Of a stretch of DNA of 64,000 nt, positions 1-7,278 are shown piece after piece; the stretch's first letter is position 1, and each line of letters opens with the position of its first letter. Below the pieces are notes generated by a model that saw only the letters and a program-made list of their open reading frames with translations, was not told the DNA's origin and searched no databases. This DNA is from an uncultured Clostridia bacterium (GTDB lineage Bacteria > Bacillota > Clostridia > UBA1381): contig CAKSFT010000008.1 of NCBI GenBank assembly GCA_934454145.1, positions 124,001 through 188,000 of the forward strand. Reading direction: 5' to 3'. The position numbers and the translations under genes are program-made.

Positions 1-282
1 AAGCGGATATCCGCTTATGATGCCGAGGACAAAGGCGGCGCTGCCGGCGCCGCCGATGTTGAAAACGGGCTTCATCACGGGGCGCATGAGTCGGGCAAGT
101 GTGCCGCAAAAGCCGGAATATATCAAAAGTCCGGAGCACACAAAGAACGGGAAAAGGGAGGGAATGATTACTTCATAACATATCCCGAGCCCATTGAGGG
201 CATAGTTTACGGAGGATTCGGGGTTCAGGATAATCAAAAAAGTGATAAAGAGCAAAAAGGCATAAATCAAAAATTTTTTCAT
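1..282 (-). CDS. ylbJ: YlbJ-type sporulation integral membrane protein (5' part only)
   Basis: The gene starts at the ATG complementary to 280-282, behind an AAAGGA SD site, and runs off the left edge of the window, so only 94 N-terminal codons are visible. The start is a hydrophobic segment (MKKFLIYAFLLFITFLIIL) followed by further hydrophobic stretches and the motif GIISGYPL, typical of the YlbJ/nucleoside-recognition (Gate-domain) membrane family. YlbJ is needed for spore formation in Bacillus. It is divergent from the yqfC-yqfD sporulation genes, which fits. The family call rests on the N-terminus only; another Gate-domain membrane protein is possible. Confidence 0.7.
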   Translation of the reverse strand, partial: MKKFLIYAFLLFITFLIILNPESSVNYALNGLGICYEVIIPSLFPFFVCSGLLIYSGFCGTLARLMRPVMKPVFNIGGAGSAAFVLGIISGYPL

Positions 283-390
283 TTCAAAAAAATCCTTTCC
301 GATAAATTTGTTTTTCTTTTAGAATATTATGACATTACCAAAAGATTTATTGCATAAATTCAGAATATGGCAGAAAAATAAAAGCGGTGT

Positions 391-420
391 GTAATTGCAA
401 AATTTACATTTTACAATTAC
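391..420 (+). promoter_or_regulatory. Hyphenated inverted repeat just upstream of yqfC
   Basis: GTAATTG (391-397) pairs with CAATTAC (414-420), and AAAAT (399-403) pairs with ATTTT (408-412) around a TTAC loop, with one mismatch. It lies about 14 bases before the yqfC SD site. It could be an mRNA hairpin or an operator for the divergent ylbJ/yqfC promoters; the sequence does not decide which. Confidence 0.4.
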
Positions 421-447
421 CTGATATTTTTTGAAAGGAGAATCAGT

Positions 448-717
448 GTGAAAAAGTTAAGGATTTCCGACAAGATATCCGACGCCATGGGTATACCGCG
501 TGATGTCATTTCCGATGTGTCAAGAATCGTCATAATGGGAAACGGGATTGTGCATATAGAAGGCTTTCGGGGAATTGCGGAATACGAGAGCGGAAAAATT
601 TCGGTGAAAGTAAAAGACGGAATATGCACCGTTTCGGGGGAAGAACTGTCTGTTGCGGAGATAACCGAAGAATACATCAACCTTAAGGGAAAGGTCAAAA
701 CAGTTGAATTTATGTGA
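448..717 (+). CDS. yqfC: Sporulation protein YqfC
   Basis: An 89-residue protein starting at GTG 448 behind the SD site GAAAGGAG (434-440). Its length, the central pattern (VIMGNGIVHIEGFRGI) and its position directly before yqfD match the YqfC family (YabP/YqfC fold). Genes of this family are expressed in the mother cell during sporulation in Bacillus; the biochemical role is not defined. It is the first gene of a plus-strand block running to recO. Confidence 0.85.
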   Translation: MKKLRISDKISDAMGIPRDVISDVSRIVIMGNGIVHIEGFRGIAEYESGKISVKVKDGICTVSGEELSVAEITEEYINLKGKVKTVEFM

Positions 718-767
718 AATATACATAAATTTTAGTGATATTTTTAGAAATTCAGAGGTTTTTTTAT

Positions 768-1988
768 ATGTTTTTAAATAAGTTCTTCCATTTTGTGAAA
801 GGATATGTTATACTATATCTGACGGGATTTAATATCGAACGTTTTCTATATATATGTGCAAAGCGCCGGATTGAGATACGCAATATCGAAAAAAAGGAAA
901 AAGCATGTGCAACCGTAACGGTCAGCATAGACGATTTTTTTAAATTGAGGCCGATTGCCTATAAAACACGGACAAAGGTACATATAAAAAAGAAAGCCGG
1001 ATTACCTATTATCTTAAAAAAATATCGGAAAAGATATTTTATGTTTATTGGCTGTATAATATTTACGGCTGTTCTTTTTATTTCTTCACAATTTATCTGG
1101 ACGGTGGAAATCACGGGGATAAAGAATGCTGATGCGGCAAAGATAACCGCAGCGCTGAAGGAATCGGGGGTTTACAAAGGGGCGTTCAAGCCATTTGCAA
1201 GGTCATCAAAAGAAATAAAAGATATTCTTCTGAACAGAGATGATAATATTTCGTGGGCATGGGTATACTTAAAGGGCACAAAGGCAATATGCGAGGTTTT
1301 TGAGGGGACAGCCCCGAAAGAGGCGCTGGATTCCGGAGAGGCGTGCGACGTTGCGGCGGCACGTGACGGGATTATAAAGCGCATCATTGCAACCGACGGA
1401 ATAAAGATGGTTTCTGCGGGGGACACCGTGGAAAAGGGAGATATACTGATTTCCGGCGGTATACCGGACAATGAAGGAAAAATTGCCTGCACCGTTGCGG
1501 CAGACGGCATTGCCGAGGCGCGCACCTGGCACGAAAAAACCGATACATACAAGTTGTATTATGAGTATAAGGAGCCCACGGGAAGATACAAAAAATATTA
1601 CAGCATAAATATCTTTTCGGGCACGGTGAATCTCTTTTTTGACGGGAATATTCCGTATGAAAACTATGAACTGAGCGAAAAAAAGTATGAGATGAAATTT
1701 CGTGAAAATTATTATACGGGAATATCTGCGGTGTGCAAAAAAGCGGCGGAGGTCAGCGTGGTGCGCCAGCCGATATCTTATGACATGGCGGTTTATGAAG
1801 GTAAATGCGACCTGGAGGAGCGTATCGCAAAAGAACTTTTGCCGGGGGCGGAGCTGGTTTCCGAAAACCTGACAGACAGGCAGATTGACAGCGAAACCGT
1901 TGAAGTAACCCTGACGATGGAATTTACAGAAGACATAGGAACAAAAGTCCCGGCAGCACAGGCTGACGAAACAGACAAACAGGAGTGA
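768..1988 (+). CDS. yqfD: Sporulation protein YqfD
   Basis: The start is placed at ATG 768 (MFLNKFFHFVKGYV), after an AGAGG site, because YqfD proteins begin with a short basic segment like this; an upstream in-frame GTG at 735 gives an unlikely 11-residue extension. The product has 406 residues, a cytoplasmic N-terminal part, one membrane segment (about residues 80-100, MFIGCIIFTAVLFISSQFIW) and a large outer domain. YqfD is a stage IV sporulation protein paired with YqfC in endospore formers. It ends four bases before phoH, so the genes are probably cotranscribed. Confidence 0.87.
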   Translation: MFLNKFFHFVKGYVILYLTGFNIERFLYICAKRRIEIRNIEKKEKACATVTVSIDDFFKLRPIAYKTRTKVHIKKKAGLPIILKKYRKRYFMFIGCIIFTAVLFISSQFIWTVEITGIKNADAAKITAALKESGVYKGAFKPFARSSKEIKDILLNRDDNISWAWVYLKGTKAICEVFEGTAPKEALDSGEACDVAAARDGIIKRIIATDGIKMVSAGDTVEKGDILISGGIPDNEGKIACTVAADGIAEARTWHEKTDTYKLYYEYKEPTGRYKKYYSINIFSGTVNLFFDGNIPYENYELSEKKYEMKFRENYYTGISAVCKKAAEVSVVRQPISYDMAVYEGKCDLEERIAKELLPGAELVSENLTDRQIDSETVEVTLTMEFTEDIGTKVPAAQADETDKQE

Positions 1989-1991
1989 TAA

Positions 1992-3014
1992 TTGTTGTAC
2001 CAAAGACAAATACAAATTTCGGAGGATATTGATTTGCAAAGCCTTTTCGGCGATTTTGACAGCAATCTGAAATTTATGGAAAAGGCGCTTGAGGTGGGCA
2101 TTACCGGGAGGGATAATGTCATCAAAATATCGGGCGATGAAGAGAATGTGGAAAAATGCAGCGAAGTCATCAATGTATTGATGGAAATTGTCGCACGCAA
2201 AGAGCGCATCGACGAGCAGAAACTTATATATGCGATAACAATGGTGCAGGAAAATGGCGGATTTGATGTGAAAATGCTGGGCGATGACTGTGTCGCAATC
2301 AATGTAAACGGCGCGCCGATAAAGGCAAAGACGCTGGGACAGCGTGAGTATGTGGAGGCGATAAAACAGAACACCATTGTGTTCGGAATCGGCCCTGCCG
2401 GCACCGGCAAGACATATCTGGCTGTTGCGCGCGCAGTGACGGCGCTTAGAAACAAAGAAGTAAACCGCATAATCCTGACAAGACCTGCTGTGGAGGCAGG
2501 CGAAAAACTTGGTTTTCTGCCGGGGGATTTGCAGAATAAGGTTGACCCGTATCTGCGTCCGCTTTATGACGGCATGTATGAGATGATGGGGGCAGAAAGC
2601 TTTTTGAAAAACCAGGAGAAGGGCGTGATTGAGGTTGCGCCGCTTGCATATATGAGAGGGAGGACGCTTGACAATGCATTCATAATCCTGGACGAGGCGC
2701 AAAACACCACACCGGAGCAGATGAAGATGTTTTTGACCAGAATCGGTTTTGGCTCGCGGGCAGTGATAACGGGTGACGTGACACAGGTGGATTTGCCGGA
2801 AGGCAAGCGCTCGGGGTTGAAAGTGGCGCAAAAGGTTTTGAGAAACATTGAGGACATCAAATTCTGCATGCTGAGCGAAAAGGACGTTGTGCGCCATCCG
2901 CTTGTACAGAAAATCATAAAAGCATACGAAAGATATGACAATGAACAGGAGAAAAAGAGGAGAAATGACAGAAATTCTGATAGAAAACAATCAGGAAAAA
3001 AAGGAAATTCCTGA
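1992..3014 (+). CDS. phoH: PhoH-family ATPase
   Basis: A 340-residue PhoH-like P-loop ATPase. Residues about 140-150 carry the Walker A motif GPAGTGKTYLA, and FIILDEAQN is the Walker B segment. The N-terminal domain is KH-like, as in PhoH/YbeZ proteins. The family is implicated in RNA metabolism and commonly sits beside ybeY, as here. The SD site AGGAGTG (1981-1987) supports a TTG start at 1992 or 1995. The 3' end overlaps ybeY. Confidence 0.92.
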   Translation: MLYQRQIQISEDIDLQSLFGDFDSNLKFMEKALEVGITGRDNVIKISGDEENVEKCSEVINVLMEIVARKERIDEQKLIYAITMVQENGGFDVKMLGDDCVAINVNGAPIKAKTLGQREYVEAIKQNTIVFGIGPAGTGKTYLAVARAVTALRNKEVNRIILTRPAVEAGEKLGFLPGDLQNKVDPYLRPLYDGMYEMMGAESFLKNQEKGVIEVAPLAYMRGRTLDNAFIILDEAQNTTPEQMKMFLTRIGFGSRAVITGDVTQVDLPEGKRSGLKVAQKVLRNIEDIKFCMLSEKDVVRHPLVQKIIKAYERYDNEQEKKRRNDRNSDRKQSGKKGNS

Positions 3015-3459
3015 GGAAATATATGATGCCATAAAAAAGGCTGTCAACGGGGCACTGGAATTTGAAGGCTGTGAGTTTGACGCACAGGTGAGTGTCACAA
3101 TTGTTGACAATGAGGAAATATGTGCCATAAATAAAGAGTTCCGCGGCATTGACCGCCCGACTGATGTATTGTCATTCCCAATGCTGGAGTTTGACGAGGA
3201 CGGCAATGCAGAGGCAAGCCGCTTTGATTGCACAGAGGACGGGATGGTTATCCTGGGGGACATCATATTGTCGGCAGAACGGGCGTACAGCCAGGCGGAG
3301 GAATACGGACATTCTTTTGTGCGTGAGATGGCTTTTTTGACGGTACATTCGATGCTGCACCTTTTGGGATATGACCATGTTGACAACCCGGAGGATGAGA
3401 AAATCATGAACCAGAAACAAAAGGATATTATGAAAAAAATAGGAATAACAAGAGATTGA
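2965..3459 (+). CDS. ybeY: Endoribonuclease YbeY
   Basis: YbeY is a zinc-dependent endoribonuclease involved in rRNA maturation and ribosome quality control. The zinc motif HSMLHLLGYDH is present near the C-terminus, together with the conserved FRGIDRPTDVLSFP segment. The start is set at ATG 2965 behind AGAGGAGA (2956-2963); an in-frame ATG at 2935 would add ten lysine/arginine-rich residues with no SD site. It begins inside phoH (49-base overlap), so the two are translationally linked. The product has 164 residues. Confidence 0.93.
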   Translation: MTEILIENNQEKKEIPEEIYDAIKKAVNGALEFEGCEFDAQVSVTIVDNEEICAINKEFRGIDRPTDVLSFPMLEFDEDGNAEASRFDCTEDGMVILGDIILSAERAYSQAEEYGHSFVREMAFLTVHSMLHLLGYDHVDNPEDEKIMNQKQKDIMKKIGITRD

Positions 3460-3470
3460 GGTGCTTTTTT

Positions 3471-3923
3471 TTGAATATAAAAAGACTTGCCAAAAGCTTT
3501 AAATATGCGGCATGCGGCATTGCCGAAACGGTCAGATGCGAACAAAACATGAGAATACATATATCGGCGGCAAGCCTGATAATCCCTTTTGCATATTATT
3601 TTGGTATCACGCGATGCGAGTGGGCGGTGCTTTTTACGGTGATTGGCGCCGTGTTGTTTGCAGAACTGATGAACACGGCGGTGGAGCGCACAGCAGACGC
3701 AGTGACGAAGGAAAAAAACGAAAACATAAAATTTGCAAAGGACGCTGCGGCAGGGGGCGTTGTCGCAGCGGCGGCGGCCTCTGTGGCAGTCGGGTTTGCG
3801 CTTTTCGGCGACTGGGGGAAAATTTTGACCACTTTGGCATACATATCCACACACGCCGTGCCGGCAGTTATATTTTTGTGCATTTTGGCGGCAGACACAG
3901 TTTTTCTTGTGAAGATAAAATAA
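3471..3923 (+). CDS. dgkA: Diacylglycerol/undecaprenol kinase family protein
   Basis: A small membrane kinase of 150 residues. The family signature ELMNTAVERTADAV is present, flanked by three hydrophobic helices. In Gram-positive bacteria this family phosphorylates undecaprenol, recycling the lipid carrier for wall synthesis. The start is placed at TTG 3471, eight bases after GAGGTG, rather than the in-frame TTG at 3456. The position between ybeY and era matches Bacillus. The C-terminal helix is somewhat longer than in the shortest homologues. Confidence 0.85.
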   Translation: MNIKRLAKSFKYAACGIAETVRCEQNMRIHISAASLIIPFAYYFGITRCEWAVLFTVIGAVLFAELMNTAVERTADAVTKEKNENIKFAKDAAAGGVVAAAAASVAVGFALFGDWGKILTTLAYISTHAVPAVIFLCILAADTVFLVKIK

Positions 3924-3971
3924 AAACAGCGGTGATAGAGCGCCTGTTATGATAATGAAAGGACATTTGTA

Positions 3972-4865
3972 ATGAATAATAAAAATTTTAAATCGGGATT
4001 TGTTTCCATTGTCGGCATGCCGAATGTCGGCAAGTCTACACTTCTGAATACAATTGCAGGACAAAAAATTGCAATAATTTCGGACAAACCGCAGACGACA
4101 AGAAACAAAATTCTGGCGATATACACAAACAATGACGAACAGATAATTTTTACAGACACACCGGGGATACACAAGCCGCACAACAAGCTGGGCGAAGTCA
4201 TGGTGAAGGCGGCAAACGAATCAATGAGTGATGTTGACGCCATACTGTTCTGCGTGGACGCGACAAAGCCGATATGTCGGACAGAGCATGACATAGCGGA
4301 AAATATCAATAAACTTAAGGTGCCGTGTATTCTGGTGATAAACAAGATTGACATGGTGAGAAAAGAAGCACTTCTACCGCTTATCGCTGATTACAGCAAT
4401 CTGCATGATTTTGAGTCTATTGTGCCGATAAGCGCAAAAACGGGCGATGGATTGGAAATTCTTTTGAACAATCTGAGGCAGTATATCCCATACGGACCGA
4501 AGTTTTATTATGACGACATGGTGACAGACCAGCCCGAAAAGCAGATTGCGGCGGAAATCATACGCGAGAAGCTTTTGTGGCTGTTGGAAAAAGAGATTCC
4601 GCACGGGATTGCCATTGAGATTGAGAAAATGCAGGAGAAAAAGAACATCACCGCAATCAGTGCAAACATATATTGTGAAAAGGCAAGCCACAAGGGAATC
4701 ATAATTGGCAAAAACGGAGAAATGCTGAAAAAAATCGGTACCCTTGCCAGAGAAGATATAGAAAAAATGCTGGACAAGAAGGTATTTCTTGAACTGTGGG
4801 TAAAAGTGCGCCCGGATTGGCGCAACAGTGCAAATCAGATTAAAAATTTCGGGTTTGAAGCATAG
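3972..4865 (+). CDS. era: GTPase Era
   Basis: A 297-residue Era protein: a GTP-binding domain with GMPNVGKSTLLN (G1), DTPG (G3) and NKID (G4), then a C-terminal KH RNA-binding domain containing GIIIGKNGEMLKKIG. Era binds 16S rRNA and helps assemble the 30S subunit. ATG 3972 follows GAAAGGA. The gene sits between dgkA and yqzL-recO, the common Firmicute order. Confidence 0.97.
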   Translation: MNNKNFKSGFVSIVGMPNVGKSTLLNTIAGQKIAIISDKPQTTRNKILAIYTNNDEQIIFTDTPGIHKPHNKLGEVMVKAANESMSDVDAILFCVDATKPICRTEHDIAENINKLKVPCILVINKIDMVRKEALLPLIADYSNLHDFESIVPISAKTGDGLEILLNNLRQYIPYGPKFYYDDMVTDQPEKQIAAEIIREKLLWLLEKEIPHGIAIEIEKMQEKKNITAISANIYCEKASHKGIIIGKNGEMLKKIGTLAREDIEKMLDKKVFLELWVKVRPDWRNSANQIKNFGFEA

Positions 4866-4942
4866 GTAAATTGTGTAAGTATAAATAAAGCAATCTTAAT
4901 GCAAGCTAACTTTACAAAGATTATTTTTGGAGGGTTCGGCTT

Positions 4943-5095
4943 ATGGATATAAATAGTTCTTTGTGGGGAATATTTGAAAAAACAGGGAATCCCGATATAT
5001 ATATTCTTCATAAAAACATCGCAAATAAAGGAGAAAAAGGGCATGCCGGGCACAAAGGTCACGGGGTTGGTGATAAAGCAGTCGGAATACGGTGA
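4943..5095 (+). CDS. yqzL: YqzL family small protein
   Basis: A 50-codon gene starting at ATG 4943 after GGAGGG (4929-4934). The N-terminal half shows the YqzL pattern: Trp-x-x-Phe, then a Thr-Gly-(Asn)-x-(Asp)-x-Tyr core (LWGIFEKTGNPDIYILHK). In Bacillus a YqzL gene lies between era and recO, exactly as here. The last 18 codons overlap the 5' end of recO in another frame and probably carry little family-specific sequence. Function is unknown. Confidence 0.75.
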   Translation: MDINSSLWGIFEKTGNPDIYILHKNIANKGEKGHAGHKGHGVGDKAVGIR

Positions 5096-5780
5096 ATCAA
5101 ACCGTATGATTTCTGTTTTTACAAAAGAATATGGCATAATACGTGCTGCGGTATACGGCGCAAAAAGCATGAAAAGCGGCAAAGGGGCGGCATGCCGCCT
5201 TCTTTGCTTTTCGGAATTTGAAATTTCTCGGGGACAGTCGGGTATATACACAGTGTACGCGGCAGACGCACTGGAAAGCTTTTATCCGATAAGCGAGGAC
5301 ATAGAAAAGCTTTCGCTTGCGGTTTATCTGTGTGACATCACATATGGTGCGCTGGGGACAGAAAACCGCGATGATGAGGCGCTGAGCCTTTTGATGAACA
5401 CGCTGTATGTCCTGGCATACAAGGAGGTTCCGTTGAAAAAAGCAAAATGTGTGTATGAACTGAGGCTTATGAGTCTTGTCGGCTACAGACCGATGTTGAC
5501 AAAATGCGTGAGGTGTGGTAATATAAAAAATATAGTTGCATTTTCTGCGCATGACGGCGGGCTTTTGTGCTCAGATTGCCGCAAAAATGCTGTGGCGGTT
5601 TCCAAATCTGCGGTTGACGCGATGAACTATATCATAAATTCCGACATAAAAAAAATATTTTCATTTTCGGTGAGTGATGAAGTGCTTATGACTCTGGAAA
5701 AAATTTGTGAGGAATATGTAAGGGTGCAGTTGGACGCGGAATTTCCGTCGCTTTTATATTTCAAGAAGATTCTTATATGA
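5043..5780 (+). CDS. recO: DNA repair protein RecO
   Basis: RecO loads RecA onto SSB-coated single-stranded DNA with RecR (RecFOR pathway). The start is at ATG 5043 (MPGTKVTGLVIKQ) behind AAAGGAG (5028 onward), giving 245 residues; the in-frame upstream extension from 4974 lies in yqzL. The N-terminal OB fold is followed by a helical region and a zinc-binding segment with paired cysteines (CVRCG ... LLCSDC, about residues 150-180). The stop overlaps an upstream ATG of the deaminase gene. Confidence 0.93.
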   Translation: MPGTKVTGLVIKQSEYGESNRMISVFTKEYGIIRAAVYGAKSMKSGKGAACRLLCFSEFEISRGQSGIYTVYAADALESFYPISEDIEKLSLAVYLCDITYGALGTENRDDEALSLLMNTLYVLAYKEVPLKKAKCVYELRLMSLVGYRPMLTKCVRCGNIKNIVAFSAHDGGLLCSDCRKNAVAVSKSAVDAMNYIINSDIKKIFSFSVSDEVLMTLEKICEEYVRVQLDAEFPSLLYFKKILI

Positions 5781-5794
5781 CAGGAGAGAATTGT

Positions 5795-6289
5795 ATGAAC
5801 GACAAAAGAAGAGATAAGTACAACTATTATCTTGACATTGCCCAGACTGTGGCAGAGCGCGGGACTTGTCTGCGGAGAAACTACGGCGCAATAATTGTGA
5901 AAAATGATGAGATAATTTCCACGGGATATGTGGGCGCGCCTCGCGGCAGACAGAATTGCAGTGATTTGGGGAGATGCATACGCAGAGAAATGAAAATTCC
6001 GCGCGGAGAGAGATATGAGATGTGCAGGAGCGTCCATGCGGAGGCGAACGCCATTATTTCTGCGGCAAGGCGTGACATGATTGACGCTGTGCTTTATTTG
6101 GTGGGTATAGAACAGGAAAACGGAGCATTGGTTGCGGACAGCTGTTGCTGTTCTATGTGCAAGAGAATGGTGATAAATGCCGGCATAAAAGAAGTTGTCA
6201 TAAGGGACACAAAAAATGACTATCGTGTTATTCCCGTTCAGGACTGGATTGATAATGATGAGTCTTTGGACGGAAAAAAAGGATACTGA
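5795..6289 (+). CDS. dCMP deaminase / ComEB-like cytidine deaminase family
   Basis: A 164-residue zinc deaminase of the deoxycytidylate family, which converts dCMP to dUMP for dTTP synthesis. The HAEANAI motif supplies the zinc His and catalytic Glu. The second zinc motif reads CCSMC, with Cys in place of the usual Pro of PCxxC. The segment GAPRGRQNC matches the substrate loop of the family. The start is ATG 5795 after AGGAGAG; an ATG at 5777 overlapping the recO stop is less well placed. It resembles ComEB, but no com genes are nearby. Confidence 0.82.
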   Translation: MNDKRRDKYNYYLDIAQTVAERGTCLRRNYGAIIVKNDEIISTGYVGAPRGRQNCSDLGRCIRREMKIPRGERYEMCRSVHAEANAIISAARRDMIDAVLYLVGIEQENGALVADSCCCSMCKRMVINAGIKEVVIRDTKNDYRVIPVQDWIDNDESLDGKKGY

Positions 6290-6315
6290 TACATATGACA
6301 AAAAATTGATATTTT

Positions 6316-6342
6316 TTGACACAAAATATATTGTATTATAAT
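6316..6342 (+). promoter_or_regulatory. Sigma-A-type promoter before the sugar isomerase gene
   Basis: TTGACA (6316-6321) and TATAAT (6337-6342) are both perfect hexamers but with a 15-base spacer; TTTTGA at 6314 would give 17. Transcription would begin near 6349, upstream of the hairpin at 6361-6383. Confidence 0.6.
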
Positions 6343-6360
6343 TCGGATTCTGTTAAAATT

Positions 6361-6390
6361 GCTGTGGAATGATGTTCCGCAGCATTTTTT
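6361..6390 (+). terminator. Intrinsic terminator/leader hairpin
   Basis: GCTGTGGAA and TTCCGCAGC form a 9-bp stem (one G-T pair) with a 5-base loop, followed by ATTTTTT. It terminates transcripts from the recO/deaminase block. It also lies between the promoter at 6316-6342 and the next SD site (6391), so it may act as an attenuator for the isomerase gene. Confidence 0.75.
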
Positions 6391-6405
6391 GGAGGATTGA
6401 TTTTT

Positions 6406-7230
6406 ATGAAAAAATTTAAAGTTGGGTTGCAGTTATATTCGATTCGTGACGATATGGCAAAGGACATAAGAAAGACACTCAAGGCGGTCAAAGATATGGG
6501 CTATGACTATGTGGAGCTGGCGGGGTATTATGACATGAGCGCGGCAGAACTAAAAAAACTGCTTGACGAATATGGCCTGGAGGCTGTTTCCACTCACGAA
6601 AGTTATGAATGTATCCTGAATGACAAAGAACAAAAGCTTGACGATTTAAAGACACTTGGTTTGAAATATTATGTAATGCCATATATGGGTCTTGAAAAAC
6701 ACAAAGGTTCCGATGTTTTCCAAAAGACTGTGGAGGATTTTAAAACAGTCGGGAAAATACTTAAGGACAACGGAGTGCAGTTTTTGTATCATAACCATGC
6801 TTTTGAATTTACAAGATATGACGGGAAGTTTGCGCTTGAATGGCTTTTGGACGAAGTTGGGGATTTGATTTATCCGGAGCTTGACGTATGCTGGGTGCAT
6901 TATGCCGGATACAAACCTGATGATTATATCTTGAAATACAAGAACAAACTGCCGGTATTGCACTTGAAAGATTTTGCATGTGTAAACATGCCGGACGGTC
7001 CGGTTTATACCGATGAAATCGCAGATGAACCGAAGTATCCGGACAGAGAAAAAGCAGGGTTTGAATTCCGCCCCGTAGGACATGGGGTGCAGGATATCCC
7101 GGCAATTTTGAAAGCGGCGGAAGAAGCAGGGACAGAATATGTGATTGTTGAGCAAGACGCTTTCACAGACATTGAGCCGATGAAAGCCGTGAAGATGAGC
7201 AGAGATTATCTGAAAAGTCTTGGTTTATAA
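6406..7230 (+). CDS. Sugar phosphate isomerase/epimerase (AP endonuclease 2-like TIM barrel)
   Basis: A 274-residue TIM-barrel protein of the xylose-isomerase-like family. Visible features are the opening KVGLQLYSIRDD, the YHNHAFEF segment, ELDVCWV, LHLKD, and a C-terminal Glu in YVIVEQD, matching the metal-binding acidic/His pattern of sugar isomerases and epimerases. The substrate cannot be assigned. ATG 6406 follows GGAGG (6391-6395). It is monocistronic, converging on the S-layer gene across a shared terminator. Confidence 0.82.
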   Translation: MKKFKVGLQLYSIRDDMAKDIRKTLKAVKDMGYDYVELAGYYDMSAAELKKLLDEYGLEAVSTHESYECILNDKEQKLDDLKTLGLKYYVMPYMGLEKHKGSDVFQKTVEDFKTVGKILKDNGVQFLYHNHAFEFTRYDGKFALEWLLDEVGDLIYPELDVCWVHYAGYKPDDYILKYKNKLPVLHLKDFACVNMPDGPVYTDEIADEPKYPDREKAGFEFRPVGHGVQDIPAILKAAEEAGTEYVIVEQDAFTDIEPMKAVKMSRDYLKSLGL

Positions 7231-7233
7231 AAT

Positions 7234-7268
7234 AAAAAATCCCGAAAGTGAAAACTTTCGGGATTTTT
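7234..7268. terminator. Bidirectional terminator
   Basis: AAAAATCCCGAAAGT and its complement ACTTTCGGGATTTTT form a long perfect stem around GAAA, with A- and T-runs on the two sides. It sits between converging genes and should terminate both. Confidence 0.93.
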
Positions 7269-7278
7269 TTTGTGATAA

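Noticed and set aside
1269..2990. Long open frame of 573 codons on the minus strand
   Set aside because: It lies antisense to yqfD and phoH, has no SD site and a Cys/His/Arg-rich composition typical of an antisense shadow.
2991..4181. 396-codon minus-strand frame
   Set aside because: Antisense to ybeY, dgkA and era, with no domain pattern and no upstream signals.
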